From Dolomedes plantarius (Eukaryota; Arthropoda; Arachnida; Araneae; Dolomedidae): a stretch of 64,000 nt of DNA. The notes under the pieces were generated by a model. That model searched no databases. It was given only the letters and a program-made list of their open reading frames with translations, and was not told the DNA's origin. Shown in pieces: positions 46,099 through 56,647 of this stretch; the stretch's first letter is position 1, and each line of letters begins with the position of its first letter. The position numbers and the translations under genes are program-made. Location: contig OU015493.1 in assembly GCA_907164885.2 (NCBI GenBank), forward strand, positions 121,010,193 through 121,074,192, written 5' to 3'.

Positions 46099-46102
46099 TA
46101 GA

Positions 46103-47349
46103 TTACACCTTGCTATTACTGATATACGAGAAATCACAAGGAAAGTTTGCTTATAAAAATTTATCTTTGCAACTTCCTTCAACCGTCCTATATTGCACAT
46201 TACAGTGCTTTCTACGCGCCTGGGAATGCTATTAGTATTAATAAGTTGTCATAGATGGCAGCACCAACCAAATGAAGTATGATTTTGTGGGTAATTAGCT
46301 GATAGCGACATGGCGAGTCCAAAGAAAAGAGGAGATAAAGAAGTTTTTTATATTTATTTAGAGATAGATAGATTGATATACACTAATTAAGTTAAATATT
46401 CGTTATCATTAATCCTGATAACTTTATCAATAATTCTGAATTAATATCTAAAAATGCTTTACAGATACTTGATGTTAATAATGAGCATTACCGTATGTTA
46501 TTGTCCAACAATAGTAATACATATTTTATTTTATTATTATTGTTACTGTTACTGTCATAAAACTGCCTTTACCCTTTTTTGTTGGGATTAATGTTATTTA
46601 TAGACATAATATCAGCTTTAAAGACCCTAGAAAATTATTTTGTCGCTTGGAGACTGGAGTAATGTAAAATTTATATCTTTGAGATGTGTGAAAACATGTA
46701 TAAAATAAGTCAGGTTTGTTTTAAACGTTATTATTGAGATAGTCAACGTTGTTATTCTGATACTCAATAAAATTAAAAGTCATAGAGTTATAAACTCTGA
46801 AACACAGTTAACTAGTTTTGATCAGAGTTAACTAGTTAAAATAACTCTTTTAATTCAAAGAAAATGTTCCATTTATAAGTTAACATTTTTTTTTCCTTCG
46901 TGAATGTCTCTTAGAAAATATTTTAGCACTCTCTTTGATCACAAAATTTAATTTTATAATTTAAGAAAGCCAGGTTGTCACAAATACAGCTTATCACAGA
47001 ACAACATAGAAATATGTATTGATTATACTAAAGCTTTAATTATAGAGGAGGTGTCTCGACACAACATAAGCAAGTTTTGTATTCTTGCGTGACATATTTG
47101 ATGGTATTTTTCCATTCTTTTTCTTGTCAGTTAATCTAAATATATAACTGTGATTTATTGATGCTTTTAGTTTTGTTATAAGGCTGATAAAATTGGGCTG
47201 CAGACGAGATTTGAGTGCGATAACGCATCAAAAGAGATAGAGGGGTTAACTAGCAGATAGCCTTTATTTTGCGTTAATGAATAGCTGACGATGCAGCCAT
47301 CGGTTGGCTTGAAATAATGATGCAATGGATAACATTAACTCGGGAAGTA
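46103..47349. other. AT-rich stretch, nothing recognised
   Basis: No coding frame with similarity, no inverted termini and no tandem array were noticed between the Helitron array and the next Tc1 element. Confidence 0.5.
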
Positions 47350-47885
47350 CACTGCTAGCTATTAAAATTGGAACACCGTGAAGGAGGGATGATGCAAACG
47401 TCAAATTCATATGAAAGGAAGAAGATGCTAGGATATGCAAACGATTAGCACTTAAGCGCAATCAAACGACACAGGAGGGAGAAATGGCATCTCAAACTCT
47501 GTGTGAAAGGAAAGTTGCGCAACGGGTTTCTCATTCAGAAATCGCATATAAATGTTGGTTGTTTGTGAGAAGATCGTGTTATGCCTCGTATAAGAAGGAA
47601 AAACGGCTACTACCATGTGTCTGAATTCGATAGCGGTAGGATCGTGGCCTATCGGGAGTGCGGTTTATCGTTCCGCGATGTTGCCACTCGCATTCGTCGG
47701 AATCCAACGATTGTCATGCGAATATGGAATCAATGGGTTCAGGAGGATCATACTGAACGCCATGCAGGATCTCAACGGCCTCCCGCCACTAACTCACGAG
47801 AGGATAGACATGTTGTCAGATCAGCCTTGCAGGATCGTACAGCCACATCACGGACCTTAAGTCAGGAAATGGGCTTGTTTTCAGC

Positions 47886-48730
47886 TAGTGATGCGACATC
47901 GATAACAAAACATCGATGTTTTGAAACATCGATATTCAATATTAAAACATCGATGCTAATAAAACATCGTCCAAAAACCATCGATGTTTTTAAACATCGA
48001 TGTTTTAGAACATCCATTTTTTAAAACTGGTTTAGTAATCTCTAACATTGTTATTTCCGTTAGTCATGGGGGGGAGGGGTGATTTAATTTTACTCTCTGA
48101 TTGGGCAGACAAAAACTTGGTTGCTTTGCGCTACATTGATGACTCAAAATTCTCGTTGTAAATACCGCCATGTTTTGCCGTCAAATGTCCAGATAAATTC
48201 GTGGTATTGCCAGAAGTTTTAAGGGACTTATGGCAAATATTGCATTTTGCCAATTTGTCAGAGGTTTTGTAAAAATATTTCCAAACGGTACTTTTGGGAA
48301 GCATCTTACTAATAGTATTAACGTCAACTTATATAAAACCAGAACGAAACAAAAACTTAAATGGATGCACTCGTGTATATACTATTTGTAAAATAAAAAC
48401 CCCATGGAAGGTTCTGGAGTGTCAGGAACATTCCAAGCGCTCTGATTGGTTCATTGGTTGTTAATTGCCATTTGTCTGTTTGCTAAGGAATCATTCCCCC
48501 TTTTGTATTCGTCCTTTTCAGAATTCAGACTTACATTTACTGAGTGGGAAAATTATGCTACGTGGTAAATTTTTTTTATTACGGTACTTTTGCATTAAAA
48601 AAAACATCGAGACAACGTAAAACATCGATGTTAAAAAAACATCGGCTTCAATAAATCGATGTTTAAAACATTGATGTTTTTATCAAAACATCGATGTTTT
48701 GAAAACATCGACATCGATGTCGCATCCCTA
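47886..48730. mobile_element. hAT-type MITE rich in aacatcgatgttt palindromes
   Basis: Ends TAGTGATGCGACATCGAT (47886) and ATCGATGTCGCATCCCTA (48730) are inverted and flanked by the perfect 8-bp duplication TTTTCAGC (47878-47885 and 48731-48738). Both subterminal zones carry many copies of the short palindrome aacatcgatgtt in either spacing, the kind of repeated transposase-binding site known near hAT ends. The centre (about 48050-48600) is unrelated sequence with promoter-like motifs. Confidence 0.88.
48375..48457 (-). promoter_or_regulatory. Hsp-promoter-like segment inside the hAT MITE
   Basis: On the minus strand two CCAAT boxes (CCAATGAACCAAT, 48457-48445) precede heat-shock-element units GAA..TTC..GAC and GAA..TTC (48433-48407). 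A TATATA follows about 30 bp on (near 48376). Order and spacing resemble arthropod hsp70 promoters. Motif matches are by eye; the GAA/TTC phase slips by one base in the middle. Confidence 0.4.
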
Positions 48731-49345
48731 TTTTCAGCACGACAAGTATACGCACGGACAGTGCGACGACGTCTGAAGCAGCACGGACTGTCTGCACAGC
48801 GACCGTTATTGCGGCTTCCTTTGACACTGCAGCATAGAGACGTGCGGCGACAGTGGTGCGTCCAGTGACAAAACTAGATACAGAATGGCATTACGTCGAC
48901 TTTTCAGGCGAGTCCCGGTTCTGCGTGCAGTATCGTGATGAACGTATCCATGTCTGGAGGCCCCGAGGAGAACGCGCGTGGCCTGCTTGCCTTCGATATC
49001 GTCATACGGGCCCTGTACCTGGTGTGATGGTATGGGCAGCCATTGGATACACTACACGAACACTTCTTGTTCGCGTCATCGGTTACCTTAACAGCCATAC
49101 ATTTCTCAGATCTTAAGGCCGGTGGCTGTGCCCTATCTTCGAGGCCTCGGAGACTTCATCTTTCAACAAGATAACGCAAGACCGCATGTTGGCAGCTGTG
49201 TGTAGTAATTTCGGACCCTGTATACCCCCAAATTGCCTACAAATTTAATCATGTTTTCTTCCTACTATGCTGTATACGTACAATAAGTAAAGTTTTGTCA
49301 TTTGCTTTCTTTCCTGGTGTTGCAATTTTAATGGCCAGCAGTGTA

Positions 49346-50037
49346 TAAGACAGAGAGAAAGGAAAAGCGTTCAAAAACGATGTTTAAAGTTGAACGTCTG
49401 ATAATAAAGTTGCTATTGATGGACAGAAGGAACTTCAGATGACATGAGAACTAGCCACATGATATGAGAGCAATCACTTTCATATCTTAAAATAAAAAGC
49501 TCTTCGAACGATCCGCTTTTATCCTTGAACTGGATACTGAATGCGATTTTTTATTACATTCCGTGAATTAGAATACAGCACAGTAATCTGGCAATCTATA
49601 CCTGGATGTGGATGGTTTTAATCTCAGGAAAGCAACACGAGAATCATTTACTTAGTTTCTTCTGGTCGTTCTTCAGTTGGGCAATTCCAAAAGAATCTCC
49701 TCATTAATGTATCCATAGAAATCTCCTTTCCTCTGAAACGCCTCCCAAATATTACATTGTCGTATTCAAGTCATAATTTCCGATGTCAGCTCTCATCTGC
49801 GAAGTTGTTTAATGCATGTTAAAAAAAGGAACAGGTCACAATTGCTTTAAATAAGCAGTTGGCGATTGTTCATTAACATAATGGGAAGTTATAATTATTT
49901 TAAGAATCCAAAGTAATTTTTATGCTTTTTTTAGAAATAATCTCGTATTTTTTATCCTAATGTGATATATATATCACAATTTGATAGATCGTATCACTTT
50001 AGCTTAAATTGCCTTCAATATTATAATTTGTATAAGT
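49346..50037. other. AT-rich stretch, nothing recognised
   Basis: No coding similarity and no element ends were found. Confidence 0.5.
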
Positions 50038-50113
50038 AAATAACTGAATATCCGTGCTTCGCTACAGAGTACATTCAAATTAAATACAACGGTCAATGTA
50101 TGCAATTAATGCA

Positions 50114-50155
<42 letters not shown>

Positions 50156-50878
50156 GTATGTATTTATAATAAATACAACAGCCAGTGTATGCAACTAATG
50201 CCAAAAAGAAAACAAAAAATATATTTATAAAAAAATCGTAAGAGATATTTTTATAGACAAATAATGTAGAAGAAAATATTCTAATTAAATACAACGGTCA
50301 ATGTATGCAATTAATTTGTATGTTTAATATTCATAAAACATAATAATTTGAATTAAATTCTTAAACTTCCATCTCAATTACTCTAGTGGTTAAATTTTTA
50401 TCTTCTACTGTATTTTAATATTTCTTTTGTCAATTTATTTCGTTGTTATGCACGTGGCGCAAAATTAATTTAAAGTATCACAAAAAGAAAAGAAACCACG
50501 TGATCAGCACTTAATAAATCAAATTCTAAAAATTAATCTTTAAAAATTCACCAAAAATCAGAAAATGGAGGTAAAAATTCTAAAAAAAAAAATTCCTTTT
50601 AAAGGAATTTTTAATGATCTCTCGTGATATAAATTTTATAATCCTCAAATTATTATTTTAAATGCAAACTAAAAAAAAAAGTTACAAAAACAGCTTAAAA
50701 ATTTAATTTTAAAAAATCTAAGAAGAATTTTTCAAAAATCTTTCTTAGTGCACCCCTAAATTATAAGAAGAATCGCCATGCAAATTTTCACCCCTTTATG
50801 TCCAGCGGTTTGGTCTGTGCGTTATCTGTCAGTCAATCAGTCAGTCAGTCAGTTACGGAACTGTTTTATATATATAGA
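50038..50878 (-). mobile_element. Helitron family A, single copy with damaged 3' end
   Basis: The minus-strand 5' end TCTATATATATAAAACAG at 50878 is intact, with T at 50879. The body matches the array monomers and the 39815-40578 relative. The CTAG terminus has mutated (sequence near 50038 reads aataactgaatatccg). A (CA)n-(TA)n microsatellite lies inside at about 50114-50154. Confidence 0.7.
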
Positions 50879-52224
50879 TTAACATTCATGTTAATATCAA
50901 TAAGTTCACATGTGGGTACTAATAGCAGAGTACCCGAGAAATAGTTTATTAAAATTTATATGAAAAATTTATAGTACACTATAATATAGAAATTATAATG
51001 AAAACCAAGACAGCTTTTGAAATTCACGACACCTTAGTCTGCTGAAGAAGATTACCGTATTAGCTTTAAAATATCGCGAATAAAGAACTTTTTAGTAATT
51101 TAGAGTGAATATCGTATTTTCCTCCATAAAATCAATCGATCCTCTAAAGTTTTTAAGTTATTTAAATTTTTAAGTCTAAGTGGAACAATTGGTTAAAAAA
51201 ATTTGAACTATCATTCAGTAAGTTTGATTTATTCCCCATCAATGCTGTTTTTAATGCAATCGAGTTTTTTAGCTATGCTGATTTTATTCAGGTATAAAAT
51301 TATTTGAAATTTCTCCCCTTTCTCTGTAACGGTAAAATTTTCAACGGTAACTCTCTCTATAACAAAAGAAAATTCCCCAGGGAGATTTAAGCTATAGAAG
51401 AGATATTAATTTTAGAGAGGTATTAAGATTTAATATCAGGGAGAGTAATTATTAGCCGGTGAATATAACATTTTAAATAATCATAATTACAGTTCAAACT
51501 CCCGATAATGAAAATTCTATGATCGCATCACAATTTCATCATGAATTAGCAGGAGATAATATGAAGAAGTCTGAAGATTTTGAGTTAATCGAATCGTCAG
51601 AATTAATTGTATCGATTTCTGGTCATAATGCGACCTCAGAATGACTTGCTGATCCGGAACGTTCCTTAAAGGAATTTCTTCCTGTTACTTCATCTTATGG
51701 GAATAAAAGTATGATGTTCCTAGATCAGATTCACCAATTCAATAGTAATAAAGTTATACTGAAATGAAATGAAACTTATGACCTAAATAAGATCGACTGA
51801 AAAAAAATGTCCTTCTTAATGCCTGTGTGAAATTAGCGACGGATATGCATTATTTATTTAAAAAGAAGAAAAAAAGGCTCCATTTCTCTCTGAATATAAT
51901 GAACAATCGACTCTCGGTCATTGCAATTGTTCATAAAATTCTTATTTTATCTCAAAAGTTTATCACGTCAATTGTTCGAAGAGCTGCACTTGCTATCTTC
52001 TATTAAATACTTTTTTTTGTTATTATTATTATGCACCCAGGCCGGAAAAACTTCAGACTTAGTCCACTGATGATATCGGACAGAGGAATGCGGTTCCTGT
52101 GTATAATGTCACTACAGTACAAGGGTCGGAATCTGACCTGGCCAGGTGACAACACAATTTTGACCGAGCCCCCTCCTTTTCTCAACAAGTGTGTCAACCT
52201 ATTTATCTTAATAATTAATTTTGC
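50879..52224. other. AT-rich stretch, nothing recognised
   Basis: No gene or element was recognised. A slightly GC-richer patch at 52030-52200 has short open frames on both strands but no known similarity. Confidence 0.45.
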
Positions 52225-52322
52225 AAACTTTTACAGTTATAAAGTACTGTAAAAGTTTACAGGTATCCCTTTAAAGGTAAAGGTTCCCCTTTAAAGGTAC
52301 TTTTACAGTACCTTTAAAGGGG
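52225..52322. repeat. Two adjacent perfect hairpins
   Basis: Arms AAACTTTTACAGT (52225-52237) and ACTGTAAAAGTTT (52246-52258) are perfectly complementary with an 8-base loop. Arms CCCCTTTAAAGGTAC (52286-52300) and GTACCTTTAAAGGGG (52308-52322) pair perfectly with a 7-base loop. The palindrome cctttaaagg occurs three times here, and the word cttttacagt links both hairpins. Confidence 0.85.
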
Positions 52323-55300
52323 GAAAAAGGCTTTAAAAGCATTTTAGAGTATGCATTTTATTCCTAGTTCCCCAAACAATAATCAAAAACATTATAATAA
52401 AAAATTTTAATATCTCGGCTCGAGATTTTAAAATACGCACCAATGTGTTTTTGGATAAATTCCTTATTTTTTTCTTCCTTTGTTAAACGTCGCCAAGGCA
52501 TTGGTATATTTCTTATTTTATTGGAAATTTTGGCGAACTTGAAAGAGGGAGAAACGCAAATCTGTCAAAGTCATAATAACAGCACTTTAGGGTAAATTAT
52601 ATAAATGCTATTTATTTATTATAAACTCCTTTACACGTAGAACGTTAGTTTTCTGTTAACTGGCATCGTGATTGTTCTGTATTTAAAAAAAGTGTTTAAC
52701 TATGTAATCTACGAAGCTTGAATTCAAGAATAGTGCTTATAAGAAAAAATGGAAATATTTGAATTTTGTAAAGAAGCATGTCGATGTCTCGAAAGGTAAA
52801 AACAAGGCTTCTAGTTTATCTAAAGTATAGGGAAGCTTAATCAAGAATAGGGTAATCGGAATATGAAAATTTGACTTTAGGTACTGCAGTGAATTAGCTA
52901 CTATATTTTGCAGGTATTAGATTTGCCGGTATGCTTATTAAATGTTGCTTTTAACCACTGGTATGTTTCCGAGTATCATTGCTTCATCAGCTTCTGGAAC
53001 CTGGCTTTTTTCATTAATCTTGAGTTGGAATAGAACAATTTTCTGTTCAAATGCTTTTACACTTACTACATCCAAAGCCCCTTCAAAAATCTGCCAACAC
53101 TTCTTTCCTTTCAAACTCTTCCCATAGGTACAGTTTGGAGAACAACTAGAAGTTCTAACTAATCACTGTTTTATCCTTTTTGTTAAGGTCTCTCAAAGAC
53201 ATTTGAAATAATAGGATAAAGGAATGAAATGAAACATAAGAGTTGTTCCCCGGAAGTTATAAAAGAAGGTATGGGTAAGTTATGAGTAATGTCTCTCAAA
53301 GACATTTGAAATAAGTAGATAAATGAATGAAATGAAATATAAGAATTGTTTCACGGAAGTTAATGAACTTAATCTCAATTATTATGAAATATGTAAAAAA
53401 GATTTATCTCACTTTCATTACTATTTGGCCAGGGAAAATTCTCCTCTTTCAGGGAAAAAGTCGTATTTCATGATCTAAGAAGTTACTGCTCGATTTAGTT
53501 CGTAACAATATCATCAGTACAATATTCATTTCATAAGAAATTCATATGTTAAGGATAATTTTAAAAATTCATCTTTTCACTTTTTATGAAAGGTTTTCTT
53601 TTCTTCAATAGACTTTTACTTCCATCATTATGATAATTTTTCGTTACTAATATTTTTCGATAGTGTTAATATTTTTTTTCTAATAGTTTGTAAGAAAATT
53701 AACATACAGACAAGAGACTAAAGAAACTGAGTTTTTTTGTGTTTTTTAGATCCCAAGGAATCAGTTTCTTTTTAAATAATTCAAATTTATAAAATAGCAC
53801 GAATACAAAAATTTCCTGCTCTACAACCTGAAAAGGAAACAAAAAATCCATTATATACCTACTGTATATAATATAATTTTTTTATATAATATACCTATTG
53901 CAGTTAATTTTTAAATATATGAGAAGGTGTAAAATTGTCTGACAATTACAATCAAATTGTGATATAAAAATTTTCTCAATAGTATGGAAAAGCAAGGATA
54001 AATTAAACCATTGTAATTTTACCTTTCTGCATATTTTTTTAAGTCGATCATCCGAAACTCCTTAAAATAAAAAAAATAAATAAAAAATATTCTTCAAACA
54101 TTTAGAAACAGCTTTCTATCAAATGGAAGCCTATGTTTCCAACCACAGTCTTAATTCTCGATATCAAGCAGTATCCTGTGTTAAAAAGGTTAATTACTAG
54201 TTAAATCAAGGTCTCTAAGTAAGAAAGGAATCTGTAAAAGCTTCAAGGACTTCAAAGCTATCCGAAGGACCTACAATTATGGATTATGAATTCTCTCATG
54301 GATCTAATGCTTTTTCGTGTTAACATTAGGGAATTATCACCTATCAGGACTTATGTAGATAAGTATTTCCACTCAACGATATCAACATATCTTCGTTTTA
54401 ATTCTCCGTTTCAGTTATTTTATATTTTTAATTAAAAAAGTATATTATGAAAGTTAAAAAAACCGTAAATTGAATTATTTCTATTTTTGCTTGAGGAAAG
54501 TTAAAAAGGTACGAAAAAAAGTATGAAAATTAAAAAAAATTTAAAATGAATTATTTCAATTTCGGTTTGTTAAAGTTAAAAAAAAATTGTCATACAAAAA
54601 ATCAAAGTTTGTTATTTAGTCATTATTGTTCAAAGGATCGAGTTCAGAATAAAACTGAAAGAAGTGAAGAATTTCCTCATTCCATTCTTTTTAACTTTTC
54701 TCACAAAATTTGTAGCTCCTGAATAGTTTCGCATTCCAGGGGCTTTTGTCAATAGGAAATGAAAAGTGATCCCTTTTTTATTGTCCGCTTAAAATGAGTG
54801 ATTTTGTTTAGAAAAGAAATTCTCACCTAATGACGTTCCGTCGCATTCCTTTCGAGAACATTTACTAAACATATTAAGCGTAAAAGAAAGATGAATAACA
54901 TTGACCATCAAGTTTTCGACTGACCGAACCTTTTGTAAGCACGTGCGCCTCATTGCTCCTGTGTCACTGGCCTAACATGAAGAGGGAAACTAGAGAAGAA
55001 AATAAACTTCCTTCTCTAGGAGGCAATAAAAAGTAGTGGGAAAAAAACGTTACGTTTGAAAGTGGAACCACCAAAGATTCAATGGACTGCAAATGACAGA
55101 TGTCCCCATAAAACCGAGTTATTTAAAAAAAAAGTTTTCTAGAAGTTCAACTAACAAATCGCGGGAAGTTTCACTTACAACTCTTATAAATTTTACAGAT
55201 CTTGTTTTGAAGTTTGTTATTGATTAAGTCGGTGGTATTAACACAGACATTATTGAGCATATTAGGGCTTCTGTGTAGTAACCCTATTGGATTAATTCAC

Positions 55301-56596
55301 CGCGATGATAACCCATGGAGAAAATTTGTCCAAGAATTGCTGACTTGGATTTAAATTTTTTTTAAAAATTTTACTCCATACAGAGAAAGAAATTTTACCC
55401 CTTGGGGCATTTTTCATTTTTTTAAAGGCAAATAATATTTTAAAATTTAAATTATTCGGGGAATAAATCTGAAATAGAGTATTTTAAATGTTCATAAATT
55501 CCTTTGGTGGACGAAATTCATAAAACGAATCCTGTTGCAGAAAAGTTCACGGTACCTGAAAATACCATTTTTATTGGATTATCAGCATTTATGTAGCTGC
55601 AAATAGTAGACAAATTTCCTCCATAGGTTAATATTGAGGTGAGTGAATCCAATAGATTTAATACACAGCAGTCTTAAGGTCAAAGCCCAGTAATACAGTT
55701 AAACCCCTCAATTGCAGGAATCCATGGAAAATTTGCGGACACCATAAATGAGGGGGACTTTGTGAAATATTTTAAAGGTTTCTACTTTATCACCCCTTTT
55801 TCTTAAGTTTTGAAGGTTAGAGTTACTGTTTCAACAAACTAATTAAATTTTATTGAAATAAAAATTTTATTTCCTTTAGGAAAAAAAGACTGACTGATCG
55901 ATTGATGTTTACGAAAAGAAAAAAAAATCTTCCTAAAATTCTATTTGCGATACAAAATCGAATGCTATTGCACCATTGTGTTGAAATGATACACAATTTT
56001 TAGTCGACGTATTTCTGCTGAATCTATAGCATCAGATCATGAAGGAAAATGTTTTCTTAAAGAGAAAACTAACGAGAAAACACCAGTTTTCTCTTTAAAA
56101 AAGCGAATCACGATAATATTGGTCCTTCAGAAAGCAGCAATGAAGTTATGAGTGTGTCGTTAAAGAGGCAGATAATTGCCTAAAATTCGCTCAAATTTCT
56201 GTCCAATTTTTAAAAAAAATATTGCGCCTTTGATTTAATGTTCTTTCATTGTAAAACAAATGGATGTTTGTCAATCCATCTGTAGCTCTTATTTCATTTA
56301 GAAACTATCCATAACTTACAAACATCTTCTTCCTTCCAACATGTTTCATCTCTGGAGTCATTCTGGCAAACACGTTCACTTGCACACAACTTACTAGTTT
56401 GAGAATCGAATTTCAAACCTCTTGCTTTTCGAGAAAAGGTGTTGTACTAATGTACAATCAGCATATGTTATAATCCACCAAAAACAACACTTATGTTACT
56501 AAAATATATAAAAATGATGGGGTTTTCTGCCATAGAAAAAATCAAAGAAATTAAAATAAATAAGTTGAAAATATACGGAAATATCCAATCAATATA
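52323..56596. other. Long AT-rich stretch without a recognised gene
   Basis: About 4.3 kb in which I recognise no gene. A direct repeat of about 70 bp, starting gtctctcaaagacatttgaa, occurs at 53188 and 53291. A possible single Tigger-like terminus, cagttaaacccctcaattgc, lies at about 55695 with a short inverted match 60 bp on. Frames such as 52942-53127 lack support. Confidence 0.5.

Positions 56597-56647
<51 letters not shown>

Larger units (their letters stand above)
40579..46102 (-). mobile_element. Head-to-tail Helitron array: three A-B dimers
   Basis: Six monomers of about 640-650 bp: A1 40579-41218, B1 41219-41866, A2 41867-42503, B2 42504-43150, A3 43151-43794, and B3 43795-44443 plus 46101-46102. 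On the minus strand each junction is CTAG joined directly to TCTATATATA or TCTGTATATA. No target base lies between. A units keep the terminal hairpin (for example 41879-41894). B units carry a 16-bp deletion that removes it. Dimers are nearly identical by eye, with period about 1285 bp. The outer 5' end (46102) is followed by T, as for a normal insertion. No coding frame is present. Tc1 44444-46098 interrupts B3. Confidence 0.8.
47581..49203 (+). pseudogene. Tc1 transposase pseudogene, catalytic Asp changed and 3' part lost
   Basis: The frame starts at 47581 with the HTH region (SEFDSGRIVAYRECGLSFRD, VMRIWNQWVQE, RPPATNSREDRHVVRSA) and is cut by the MITE after QEMGLFSA. It resumes near 48740 (VYARTVRRRLKQHGLSAQRP), then stops and shifts. 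The first catalytic motif reads VDFSGESRF where relatives have a D in place of G. The second survives as FQQDNARPHV (near 49160), after which the frame ends. The DLNPIEH region is deleted. It is dead by several independent lesions. Confidence 0.88.
47350..49343 (+). mobile_element. Tc1-type transposon, decayed and interrupted by a hAT MITE
   Basis: Ends CACTGCTAGCTATTAAAATT (47350) and a counterpart ending ATGGCCAGCAGTG (49343) are flanked by TA at 47348-47349 and 49344-49345. Without the 845-bp MITE (47886-48730) it would be about 1.14 kb, shorter than a full Tc1, because the 3' part of the transposase is deleted. Confidence 0.88.

Noticed and set aside
55693..55780. A further Tigger-type MITE starting cagttaaacccctcaattgc
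   Set aside because: Only one end is convincing; no matching inverted end with a TA flank was found.
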